Shown here: positions 53,012 through 64,000 of the stretch, one piece after another
How the letters are laid out: each line of letters begins with the position of its first letter
Numbering within the stretch: the first letter of the stretch is position 1
Origin: Eumeta japonica
Taxonomy: Eukaryota; Arthropoda; Insecta; Lepidoptera; Psychidae
Assembly: GCA_005406025.1 (NCBI GenBank)
Contig: BGZK01000869.1
Coordinates: forward strand, 124,001-188,000
Direction: 5' to 3'
Length of the DNA stretch: 64,000 nt
The notes under the pieces: model-generated
The model's input: only the letters and a program-made list of their open reading frames with translations
What the model was told of the DNA's origin: nothing
The model's database searches: none
Position numbers and translations under genes: made by a program

Positions 53012-54819
53012 TTTTGTTCCTCAACTTGTTGCCATTTTGTAGGCGTGACATAATCCCATTGCTGTAGAAATTTTCGGACTTCTTATCAAAAAACTGCGAC
53101 AAGTAGTTTCAACTAATATGGAATAAATAGTAAATACACTACCAAAAACAATAGAAAAATTGCGGAACACCAATGTTACTTTTTATTTTTTTTTATGTCA
53201 TCTATTTCATGGTATCAAAACTAGACATATACAAACAGTACAACCAAAAAGATTTTACTTGCAACTGGTCACTTGTAAAACAAAAAAAAAACTTTTTCCC
53301 CATTATAATAGTTTCTTTTATTAGGCGATCACGAAAAAACTAAATGCATCAGTGTTAGACTACGACCAATCGACGTAGGATCGTTTTTAGGCAGCTTTCT
53401 TTTTGAAACCTCCACATCCTTCGTTTACTTCCATAACCAAGAACGCACAGCGAAGCGGGAAGGTGACAGCTAATTTTATGTATAAAATGAAAACTTTTTC
53501 TCTCCGTCCTACTGTATCAGTATGCGATGTTGAGCTTTCAACTCGGAATTGCGTGTCGGTGGTTTTAGACTATTTAATTCTGAGTTCCGTACATGCTTTA
53601 CCTTTATTTTTTAAGATTTGTTTTATAAGTCGTGATGTCCCGTTATGGTTATAAATTTATTTTTGTATACATGTAGACAAGTAGTGAACTTTTGACTTGC
53701 TACTCCACCTATTCGAAATTAAAACTGTGCAGGCTTTTTACGATGTTCATTACTCCGTATCATTCCTTCGACCTACTGTCAAGGTTACTTCGATTTCGAG
53801 CGAGGGCCGAAATATAACAGACGCTGAAATCGAAACAAATTTGAAAACGATCCAGGACACCTGTTCAAGACCGGGGAATGTATGAATGTTAAGGTATTTT
53901 CTGACGTAAATTCTCGCTATTTATTTTGGCACCTAAAATATAGGCATGTGCCAAATTCATACTTCGACAACTATAAAGAAACATGTTTTTATGCAATAGT
54001 GTGTATCGCCTAGGTTTCACATGTAATATTTCACTGACAACGAAGGCGCACAAGTATGTGGTATTAGTGTATCAGCACTACGACCCAGTCTCCCATCGAC
54101 GGCCGAGCTGCTATAGTGAGGTTAATCGCACTTGCATATAATTCCACGTAATGGATTATATTTAATTTTAAAAGAGATACTACGTTTTTTTATTTTTTCT
54201 AATATGACTTACAACATCGCGGTAAACGAAACGATGTAAATTCACCTCTTTTAAAGGAAGCTGTTTATTTTAAATTCAATGGACTTTTTATTAAGTTCAG
54301 TTTTCTTTCAATCTCTTTGTATTTGTGTAGCCCAAACTAACTTTTACATCAACAAAATAACGAATACCTCTTCCCAAAAGATTTTGACGATCACCTCAGG
54401 ATTTTTTTTAACGATTTAGTGTCAACGAACGGATGAAACTAATATATTAACGTGTGTGATGGGTCTGTGCTTGTAAGTCAGGTTCAAAATATACTGTTAC
54501 TGTGTGTATTGCCATATTTGACATCTACCTTATCTTCTCTCGGCCGGAGCAGGTTTTCATAGCTAAGCATTATGTTCGAACACAAAGGATAATGTTGACT
54601 TTCAGCAGGTAATATTTATATATAAGTACTTAAGTTGCGCGCATGTAAACATGTCTTCGGAACAATCCTGTCAAATAAAAATGACAGTCAGATCCCGACG
54701 CTTTACCATATATAATGTTAATGATGAACGAGGAGGTAGTGATATGTCAGATCATGATGTGATGTGTTACATCACAGTTGACATAGATTTGTAACAAATA
54801 GATTGGAAAATTATTTACT
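53010..54819. other. Noncoding stretch
   Basis: Open frames at 53,403-53,654 (83 codons) and 53,697-53,885 (62 codons) lack known motifs. TTTCAGCAGGTAATA at 54,601-54,615 is a weak recursive-splice-like site. No repeat recognised. Confidence 0.4.
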
Positions 54820-54959
54820 TGATTGGGATCGAGATCGAGATCGGGATCGAGTTCATGAGCGGAAGTACAATCAGATAAGGGTTTAGGATCGGATCAGTAT
54901 GCAAACAGAGTAAGAACTTTTTCTGTGTCTTTCCGGGCAAAGCACCGGTGCAAAGCTAG
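54820..54959 (+). mobile_element. Helitron 3' end
   Basis: Ends with the 10-bp palindrome GCACCGGTGC (54,942-54,951), four bases, then CTAG at 54,956-54,959 followed by T: the Helitron 3' hallmark. Upstream lies a GGGATCGAGATCGAGATCGG run, again linking GATC-type simple repeats with Helitrons. The 5' end is not found. Confidence 0.55.
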
Positions 54960-57900
54960 TAGAAATAATACCATCTCTTCGTCAGAGCCCCCCCCACATC
55001 GTTGTGAGTGTCAGAGGCGATGCTATTGAGTGTATAATAATGCCTTCGGCCAGTCAGGGGAAAGGAGCGAAGCGATCTAAACTGAAAATGTATTTTCTTC
55101 CTGAAATTGGATATTTCCAGGATAATCCGGATCATCGGCCCGGCGGTGACCCGCGCCCGATATTATCTGACCTTCGCCTGCGAGTGAACGCTGCTATATT
55201 GTTACTAAAATTTTATGAATACCCTTTATTTTGAATTAAATTGCTAATTAACCCTTACTCCTGCACTCTAATGAATATTAACGAAAACAAAATAATAAAG
55301 GAAGCCTTTGTATTGATATTCCTTTTCTTCGAAATTATTATACGCTTATCAGTTCTTTGTTCACTTGAGTACACTCCAACTGCCAATACACGCCCCGAAA
55401 GTATATTATCGACTGAGTCGTCATGGTTTTGCTATGAGAATAAATAAAAGATTCCGTCATGAAGTTATATCAGCTTTTGAATTATGATAGCCGAGTAAAC
55501 TCCTGAATAAAATAAAGGTTATAACAAAGAAAGATTAAAAAAAAACATCTCTGTATATGTATATTCCTCAATATGCATAGGCAGAGACGTTAGCAACTCA
55601 CAATCTTTTACGATTTTACAAAAAAAGTACTAAGAATTATAACTACTTTTTATTACATAGAACTCTCTATCGGCGTGTATGCAATGTTTCAGACATATAA
55701 ATCAATTTTCGAAATATATTTTGCATTCCGCATCAGACACCATTTTAACCGCCTTCTCAAATGCTGTCATTTCAACATTCGGGGATAAAAACTGTTTTTC
55801 CTTGGAATGGATTAAACTAAGTTTAAAAACTTATCAATTCGTTTGTGGTCAGGATTCGAATTTGTTATTGAAGCTTCTAAATCGAGGCGCTGCGCTTATA
55901 CTCCAACTGTTTGACGGAGGTAGACCCGCTGTGAAACGTAGAGGCCTGAAAATTACAGCTTGTATGACGTAGACTTCATACAATGATGTGTTTTGATTTG
56001 GAATTAGAAGAAAGTGAAAAAAAACACTGTATATCCAGTAGTAATTGGGGACTACTCCCATAAGTGAAAACTGAAAATTATGAAATAACCGTGTTTTGTA
56101 AGATTTTAAAATTAAAATATCATATTATTCGAATTAAAATTATTAACATTTGTCTGGTTTTCACATCTACCGCCACTCTGAACAACAATTATAAACATTT
56201 CTATATGGTTTATTTATTAATCAAAACACATGATGAGCTGTGCAAGTCCAGTAAATTTAAAATAAAAGTCGATATACATATTAAGGTTTCAATTGCAAAA
56301 TATAAGCCTTTTAATTTAAACAAAATAAAAATAATGGTACACTTGAATTAATTTTTCAGTTACAATTGTTTATGTAAATAACGAGTTTTCAAAAAAAGAT
56401 CACCGATCGTAAACGATTGTGGGAAATATTATGAAAAATGCAATAACAATTTTAGTTAGTTTTTCTTCTGAAAATAATCAGTTGTTTTAGCGTTTGTTAC
56501 ACTGAATGTATTTATTGTTGAACTTTTTGTGGTTTACATGGTTGCTACAAAATCTAAATTAAAAAGGTATAAAAATGAAGCTGCATGCCACGATTTCTAA
56601 TTCATTTACAAAAGAAATTAGAGAAATGAAAACAAATATTTAAATTTATTTATGGGATTAACTAAACAAGTGTTTCACCATTTATTAAAGGTGTTATTAT
56701 TTGGAGTAAAGTACAAGGCGGAGCAAAGTTTAACAATAAACGCCGTCGCCCGCCGAGTGGGCCTCGGACGAGAGGAGTTTGTTAATAGACACAGCATCTT
56801 GCTGAATAAATGATCTGGTGTTTCAGCATTTTTCTCATTGTTCAAGAGCCGTAAAGAAGAATAATGTTCTTTTTCAGGATATAACATTTCCGTACCAGAA
56901 TGTGGTAAGAACGCAAAGGTAATATTTAGACTGACTGGACTATGACCTTGTTCATTATGATTTGATAGCGTTCTTCATGATACGACCACACACGACCAAC
57001 TCGGTGTAACACATATTTCTTAAGTAATGCAACTTGTCTCCCTCGTTCCTAGACAAATTAAAAGTAAACTGTTCTTTTTTAGAGTCTTAAAATATAAAAA
57101 AATGTTGCCATCATTTTCCCACAATGAAATAACCATTAGTTGAGGGGTACTCCATATCTAGTGTTTGTTTAAAAATAGAAGTGTTTCAACTTACACAGAT
57201 AAAATCGCGCAACTTTTTAATGATGCTTTTTCTTTTACCGATTTTATAGAAAGTTTTGGCAACATATGAGATCTAAATAACTAATGCTATATGCAGACAG
57301 AAAGTAAAATTATAAATGTGAAAATAATAAATAAAAACAACAATCATCTGTTTGAACATAATCCTCATACATGTCATTTCAATTATTGAAACATTAACTC
57401 TGATCTATATTATTTGCTAATAATTATGTTGATACAATACTCAAGAAAAATTTAAAATTATGTTAACATTATTATTATCTATAACACTATTATGACATCA
57501 TTATTATCTTGCCAAATAGTGTATATAGCAATAATCTAGATTATATTTTCTTACCTGACAAGTTTTTTTCTTTATTGTGTGTAATAAGCAAGCAAGGTTT
57601 TCGTCTCTATGAAGAAACTGTCATCGAGCAATAATAAACCTATCAAATGGTTTATTTATTTAATACTTGTTAATAAAAACAATTTCAATGTTGATGTTTA
57701 CAAATAAAACGATTAAAACTAAAAAATTGATTACAAAATGAAATGATATAAATAAAAAATACTTATTAAATTTGAATGTGGCGCTTCGGATCTGGCTCGG
57801 TTCGGAAGTCCCCATTATGCCAGCGGCATTGGGTATCCGATTGCCGCAAAAACAAGTTAGTCCAGGGTAATTATCGGTTTAAAATAGTCATTGCCATTGA

Positions 57901-57974
57901 AAAACTGAGTTCTACAATTTATATTCCATTACCTAGAGTAAAGCATGGACGAATCAATTAAAACCGCGAATCAA
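54960..57974. other. Noncoding stretch (3 kb)
   Basis: Open frames at 55,004-55,234, 55,241-55,447, 55,679-55,972 (97 codons) and 56,064-56,351 (95 codons) are the longest in this part. None shows a recognisable domain, signal peptide or splice sites, and codon use follows the local AT content. I see no repeats or RNA genes. Confidence 0.4.
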
Positions 57975-58010
57975 TCTGGGCTGAGTTCGAGATCGGGGTC
58001 GGGATCGATA
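57975..58010 (+). repeat. Short GAGATCGGGGTCGGGATCGA seed
   Basis: A short run of GATCGGG-type units like those in the Helitron tail at 54,820. The overlapping open frame 57,945-58,184 is not recognised. Confidence 0.4.
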
Positions 58011-58289
58011 TTCAGTCGATACCGTCAGAGCGAAACGCTGACACCCTTAACAAACTCAAATAGTTCGTCGAAAACGTCACGATTTGTTTTCATTAATGGG
58101 TATTTAATCACTTTGACTTTCGTTTTGATATTTAAACCCGTAAAGAAATTGTCAGCACTATCGATACAGCCTTGTGTATTTTAGTTTTCTACGCGTCTAA
58201 TTTTACATTCAAAATTCGTCATATCGGACAATATAAGCTTCGTCAAAATTACGCATCTGTTGTAGCAACACTAAAAATAAACGTAACAA
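58011..58289. other. Noncoding stretch
   Basis: Nothing recognised. Confidence 0.4.
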
Positions 58290-58450
58290 AAGTGGCACGG
58301 CACGGGTCGGGTCGGCAGGCGCCGCCCGCCCCCGAAAGCGCTTCCATAATGAAGGCTCTCCGAGTGTACTTTATACGAATTGTTTAGCCGCCGGCCGCCA
58401 GGGGGCGGGCGGCGCCGTCCACTGCTCCGCACGGCTCTAATTGTTTAGCG
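58290..58450. promoter_or_regulatory. GC-rich island (two blocks)
   Basis: GGTCGGCAGGCGCCGCCCGC and GCCGCCGGCCGCCAGGGGGC, divided by an AT-rich block with TTTATACGAATTG. Confidence 0.3.
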
Positions 58451-61400
58451 GTATTTCGGGGCTTCGTGAATCGGTAATCTGTTAGAATTGACTGAGCGGG
58501 TGCTCCGCTCTGTGGCTGGTGGATATTTTTAGTCGAAACTTAACAAAATTTACACCCAGATGTCGAGGAACAAATACTTTTGCTTTAAGCTTCATATTTG
58601 TATTATATAGCAACTGCTTGACATTCTCACACTAAAATAAAATGACTTTCCGATCGCACACGTCCCATCTGATTCATTGAACACGCGATCTGACCTCTCA
58701 CTTGCTAAAATATTGCCGAAAAAGTGATATTTATATATTTTCGACTTTATAATATTAACAATAGCTTCATTATTATTAATATATATATATATATATATAA
58801 TATAAAAAGATAGTGAATTCCAATCGGCAGCTTTTTTGATGGCATTTCTCTTCCAAACGGAGTTGCAACGACTTCCTTTCACGCAGCGTATTACACAATC
58901 AATATACAAGTTTTTCTAACAATAGTAATCAATAGGTGGATGCCTGCTCTAATATGTTATGCATCGTCTACCGCTCTGCTCCTAGCTCACAGCAGGTTAA
59001 AGACGTCTAAGCGCGTTAATTATGGCGCTTGGTGTTGACGCATAGAAGACGTTTGGACGTCGGATCACTAATGTCGATTATCTTCGTTTGAAATAAAAAT
59101 TGTTTATGCTCGGGATCACAGCAGCTAATACGTTATAAATTATTGATGAATATAAATCAACTTCCTGACGTATCTTTATAAAAAGAATTATGAAGCCGAA
59201 CCTTCATAAATATAGAACATATAATTGCTTTAATGTACTTGTGACATAAATACGCCCTAAAGTAAATTGTAGAAAAGGCTACTGTTTCGGCAATCTAATT
59301 TCGGTGACTATAAACATATCTTCTAAATTTAAAATCATACACAGTTGCACTATTCTTTGTCTGTAGGTGCCGCCAGTGAGCATGTTTGTCTGCAACTACA
59401 AGGCTATATTACCTAATTATACCTAACGATACAACATGGAAGGGGTAACAAATAACGAAATTGTATGCATAAAACTACCTATAAAATTATTGCGATGACT
59501 TCAGGGGATTAAAGTTATCGCTATAAAATGACAGAGCTATAGTATCGTCCGCCGGGGATGACAGGCCTTACGCTGCGCTCGCATGCTTTGAGTATTGCGC
59601 AACACATAATATAGTAAGAAAATTCTTGTGGTTTCTTCCCCACTCGTATTTCTCGACCGGTAATAAATGAATAAATTCATTTTAACTCTCGACGAGAGTA
59701 CGATACCTTTACTTAAATAAAAATGAGATCTCGATATCCATAAATAATTGACTTAACATTTTATTCATAACTTTATCGTAATTATTTGCTCAGAACAAGT
59801 GCTTAGAGATGGCATCTATGGTTTTATCTATTATTGCAGTGCCGTCCGCGTTCGGAGATGACGCGTACGAAAAGTATGTTCTAGTGCAGAATTAAATTAT
59901 AAAATAAGTATTGTCAATATTTGTATTTAGTACGTGGAGAATCGAGCTGTGCAGCATCTCTCACGTTTGCCGCAGCATTATGGTAATTTTTCACGGAAAA
60001 TACTGATTATGTACATTTCCAATATCAAATACTTAGTTATATAATATATGAAATTTACCTATTGCCTGCTCTCACGTTAATAAGATCACGACGTTCCATC
60101 TGGATTAATTTATGTCATGTAGCGCCATCTATTGTTGAAACATTATATAAAACCTACTGGTGCTTCAGCACTACATGTAATAACTTAGCAAAAAATAAAA
60201 TTACCTTAAAATTGTACGAAATGGTAGTACAAAGTATCGTGTAGATTTATTTGTGGAAAATTGTGTTCTTCCAGAAAAGACACCTATATAGTGAAACTTG
60301 AAAATAAATCTTATTTAAAAACTTAAAACTAACTTAAGTTAAAAAGTAAAAATCACGATCAAAATCGTTATGGGCGTTGCCGAGATACTCATACATAAAT
60401 TTCTAATGTATTCGAAATGTATTTTTTAATTTTTGTATTTTATGTTAGAGTGAAGCCGAGAAGGGTCGATAACCGAATGAGTACCCTGTTTTATGTGACT
60501 TTAGGAAGCGATGCATCGCGCGGTAGAGACTCCCTCCGTTAGTATTATCATTTTTTTTAATGGCACATTACTTCCACAGAATATAGCAATTGGGTTTATG
60601 ATCCGTTTTCCGAAGATCAACAACGAATAAGAAATGTTTTAATATCTCAATTATTTAGGGGAGCATGTTCGTTGCGAATTATGTAGCTCGTGAATCCAAC
60701 TCCGATAATTTCCCGCGGGTAACGGGCTTTTCGATGTGTTCACGCTAAGCTAAATAACCTTTTCCAATTACACTTGTTTCGTAATGAATTACGTATTTTA
60801 TTGCTTTTCTGTTTCATCGTGTTTCATCACAGAATTCCTATTAATCTGTTTTTCACAAATCGGTCTCAATCCAATTACCGTGTGCTTGTCGTTGGTCCTC
60901 GAGAATTCTAGATGCATATATTTCATTGGACCTAAATTACCGTAATTTTATGCAATTTAGTAAAAAGATACATTTGTACGGTACATAAAGTATAGATGTA
61001 TTTGATATTAATCGGTGTGAACCATCTAGTTATCAAACGTGTGTGACAATCCTGCCAGTGTATCAGAGGTCGTCTACTGACGCGTTCGGTCCGAGACAAT
61101 ATCGACGACTGTGCAGATCCAAGAAGCGACCTTCGGCACTGCTCGCCCGTAGTCATCGCTTTGCGCGTATGCGCGTAATTTTTGTTAACGGCTTATTGTT
61201 ATTACTTCTTATGTAGTTGTATTTCTAATAATAATTTCTAATATTACTATAGTTTCGCTTTATTCTGTGAACCTAAAGTACGTATTGCGGCTATAAGGTT
61301 TAGCGTTGTTCTTTGCGCATAATATAACTATGTTATTACTGTCTTAATATTTCTAATTATTTATTATTATGTTCCTGCAAATAAACTTCAGCTTATCTTG

Positions 61401-62624
61401 GAATGATAACGGGAATAGCACCTCAGCGATGCTCGCGCGCTGACGTGCACGATGAGGTCAGCGAGTTTCCTTTTATAGTGTCTACAATGATAATAACGTA
61501 CAACACAGTATGTGTAATATTTCGTATTATAATGTCGTCATAGTCTTACAATACGTTATATTCATATTTTATTGCACAGATAAACTAAACTAAAGTAGAT
61601 TAAGTTCATTGAGATATTGTACTTGTACAAGTCTTAAAGTATGGGATGATATTTCTAGGCAAAAGTATTTAGCTTGGAAAGTTGTAAAGTATTCAGGGTA
61701 AAAAGGAGAGCGAACTGGGGCAGTACATCCTGGCGCACCACTCACCTCTCGGCAGGGCATTCTTTACACCAGCAGCACTAGTTGAAAAGAACAGCAAGTC
61801 TTTTTGACATTTGTTTAGTGCATATTATTATGATAATATGTAAATTTCCCACTGTCAATTAATGTGATGGGTCACTTTCTTCTACTTTATTTCAAAGATT
61901 TCATTTTCTTCAAACATTTACACAGGGATCATATACAGGATGGAATTGACCATTTATCTCTTCGCAAATATTCATAATTTCCTTCTTTTTTTTAAATTAC
62001 CAAAGTAACTATAAAAAATATGTTATTGAAAATGCATTTTTAAATGATATAGACACAGCCCTATAAAACGCTTGGTCAGATTGCTAGCACGAGTGCAGAC
62101 TTCGGGTGGCGGCGGTATGTAACGAACTCGAATTCTGCCCCGCGCTCGGGCTCCGCTATGTATTACTTTTAAAAAAAATATCTAGTGACTTACCTACAAA
62201 TAACACTTGAAATTGTCAGTGATGTAAAGGTCACCGATAGTATTATTAAATTAGTTTCTTATTTTCCGGATATGTTTCACTCGTTTCTAAGTAAAAGAGG
62301 CAAACTAAGGAAAATTATCGCATAAATGATACACAGCACGCAATATTACTGGCAGACTCACAGATTATTGACTGTCAACGTATCTTTCACTATAAAGTCT
62401 TAGAATCGCAGCAACCTCAGCTCTCAAACCCGTCGACAATAAGTCATGTTTGCATATTTGTTAGCAATGAAAGCCATTCTTCTTAAACATTCAATATTAA
62501 TCACACCCAATGTTAGTTTCAAAAACGTCAATATCGTAAACGTAACACTTATAACTGTAATCTAAAAAATAGTAAGCAAAGAAAATATCTAACTTTCGTA
62601 CAAGTTCAACGACAGCACGCGATT
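58451..62624. other. Noncoding stretch (4 kb)
   Basis: Contains a TA run at about 58,779-58,800, a GC-containing inverted motif near 58,990-59,065 (AAGCGCGTTAATTATGGCGC with AGACGTC/GACGTTT forms), an acceptor-like CTTTGTCTGTAG at 59,354-59,365, and GCGCCATCTATTG at 60,121. A 74-codon minus frame (60,932-61,156) is unrecognised. No gene found. Confidence 0.4.
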
Positions 62625-62745
62625 GTGCTTCGCGCTTTGCTGCGGAGACGTGGAGACGTAGCCGCAGCAGGGGCCATCGGTCGCGGGTCACTGGCCGTGC
62701 GTCGTGTCTTAGTTGACGGGACGCGACGTGACGCACAACTGTTCA
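62625..62745. promoter_or_regulatory. GC-rich patch
   Basis: GGAGACGTGGAGACGTAGCC (a short tandem) and GACGGGACGCGACGTGACGC. A 79-codon minus frame ends here, without a motif. Confidence 0.25.
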
Positions 62746-62919
62746 CTGTCGTAAGGTTGGAACATCTTGAATATTGAGAACACGTTCTGAGCTATTTTTC
62801 TCAGAAACAGGTATATCAATGAATCTTTGGAAAAGTTGTCCTAAAAAAGAATAAAATTATGAATATTTGTGTAAAAATGCATTATCAATTCCATACAGTA
62901 TATATATTTATAAACTTGC

Positions 62920-63420
62920 ATCTATGTTCTCTAAGGGTAAACAGAGACGAGAAATCTGTGAGATGATTTTTTATTCCTTTCTTGCTTCACTGATATCCAT
63001 CAATCACTTCATATAAGCCCATTGATTCTGGATGTTTAAACCCAGTCCGTTCTTCAATATACTACCAATTTGATGTGCACAAATTTTTCCAGGATACCTT
63101 TCGCCGACTGTTCCATCATACACATTTGTTGTATAGTTTTCCCTCAGTCTACTTACATTCACCCTCTCCAGACGGCCAAACTTCCTCAACATAGCTTATT
63201 ACTCCACTAATACTGCGCAGAGATTGTATCTACATTTTGTTGGTTCCACTTCCATGTGTCTTCTGTTGCGCCTAACTTCACTGTCTTATATAAATGTACC
63301 AAAAGCCAGCTCCAGTACTCCGTTATATATTTCAACTTTATAAATGTCAGTATCTCCATATATTACTATATTTCTGTAGGTTTTCTCATTTGCTCGGTTT
63401 TCTCGGTTATCGTATAAAAT
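62920..63420 (-). pseudogene. LINE family 1 C-terminal fragment
   Basis: On the minus strand an open stretch (63,192 to 63,004) reads MLRKFGRLERVNVSRL, then YTTNVYDGTVGERYPGK and IGSILKNGLGLN, ending AYMK and a stop, with LMDISEAR just after. These match the blocks at 6,155-6,225 (SGHLERINERRL) and 12,085-12,145 (MKRLMDISEAREIC). A weaker trace (YNGVLEL, KCRYNLCAV) extends to about 63,400. Stops and frameshifts make it a relic. Confidence 0.75.
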
Positions 63421-63519
63421 GAAATAACTCGATAAGCCGACAACAATTAAGTTCGATATATATATTTAATAAGAATCGAGTATTGATCAATGGGACACAT
63501 CCTGCCACCGGAATAACGG
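63421..63519. other. Noncoding stretch
   Basis: Spacer, nothing recognised. Confidence 0.4.
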
Positions 63520-63575
63520 CTAATTGACAGCAGCAGCGCGAGGGGAGGGCGGGGCCGGGCGGGCGGCCGTCAATG
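63520..63575. promoter_or_regulatory. Small GC-rich patch
   Basis: GCGCGAGGGGAGGGCGGGGC and GGGCGGGCGGCCGTC. Function unknown. Confidence 0.2.
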
Positions 63576-64000
63576 CCGACACGTTAAATTGGCTTCTCGT
63601 TTATTTATCACCCCCACAATACGTGAGCATTGAAATCGATATTGACGAAGTCACGCACTTACGTAATTATATTGTGTTCGGATTGAAATCACTTATAATG
63701 ATTATTTGAGTGGATTACAAAAGTAAGCGGCAATCGCCTCAAACACGGCAATTCTTTGATAATTCTCTCAAGCTAAATAAACTTAAAAATAAGATACAGA
63801 TATGCTTTTATTAGTAACGTACAAGTGAACGGCGTGCGCGAGTTCGGGCATCGATAGACAGAAGTCAAAAAAAATACTGAGTAAATAAAATAACATTGTG
63901 TTTACACACTCGGACTGAATGTGAAGTCTTTGATAAAAAGAATACCGCAACGAGCTAGAATGTTCAAAATCTTTAATTATCGCAATAGCAAAACGAAAAC
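63576..64000. other. Noncoding AT-rich stretch
   Basis: Nothing recognised to the window end. Confidence 0.4.

Noticed and set aside
54601..54615. Third recursive splice site (CAG|GTAATA)
   Set aside because: Donor part deviates from consensus and the tract is weak.
55679..56351. Open frames of 97 and 95 codons
   Set aside because: No motif, AT-driven codon use and no splice signals. Not called as genes.
59354..59380. Exon starting after CTTTGTCTGTAG
   Set aside because: Good acceptor tract, but no donor and no extended frame follow; the GTGCCGCCAGTGAGC sequence may be part of a dispersed repeat.
1..64000. Prokaryotic-style systems (operons, CRISPR, toxin-antitoxin, phage)
   Set aside because: No ribosome binding sites, no clustered frames, and abundant eukaryotic transposons. 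The DNA is insect.

Overview
This is eukaryotic, AT-rich, gene-poor DNA, almost certainly from a moth or butterfly (Lepidoptera). The call rests on the transposons. There are several Helitron copies with the terminal style I know from lepidopteran genomes (CTAG end with a GC-rich hairpin, the other end close to TCxTACTAATATT), one non-LTR retrotransposon family present in four places, a jockey-like LINE ending in an ATTCAAATTCAAA tail, two decayed mariner elements and the GGGTTCCG hairpin repeats. I cannot name the species. No complete host protein gene is visible. Open frames are short, lack splice context and mostly look like chance frames in AT-rich or CpG-rich sequence. The window is best read as a long intron or intergenic desert.

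Layout. 0.4-1.9 kb: an old repeat in two copies with a mariner inserted at the end of the second. 2.0-3.6 kb: CpG-rich patches. 4.8-6.2 kb: a LINE fragment split by a second mariner with visible inverted repeats and TA duplication. 6.3-10.0 kb: two decayed Helitrons and a GC island. 10.4-10.7 kb: a GC island followed by the best candidate host exon (49 nt between a good acceptor and GTAAGT donor). 11.3-13.1 kb: a LINE copy and a dispersed hairpin repeat. 13-19 kb: mostly unrecognised DNA with GC patches and a recursive-splice-like CAG|GTAAG site at 19,311. 19.8-22.7 kb: a Helitron end, a 26-copy 48-bp minisatellite and a Helitron with another element inside it. 23-40 kb: long stretches with no recognised element, about a dozen CpG-rich islands (possible regulatory DNA), foldback elements and small tandem duplications. 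40.7-49.6 kb: two almost identical 474-bp copies of an unclassified element, the second interrupting a LINE. 50.4-52.3 kb: two members of a foldback MITE family. 52.9 kb: a TA microsatellite. 54.9 kb: a Helitron 3' end. 55-64 kb: mostly unrecognised DNA, ending with another LINE fragment and GC islands.

There is no operon-like organisation. The genes that can be read (two mariner transposases, two LINE polymerases) are all dead: stop codons, frameshifts and lost catalytic residues. The most interesting signals are the fresh 474-bp pair, the nested insertions that date one another, the minisatellite and its related seeds, the foldback elements, and the possible splice signals inside what may be a very long intron.
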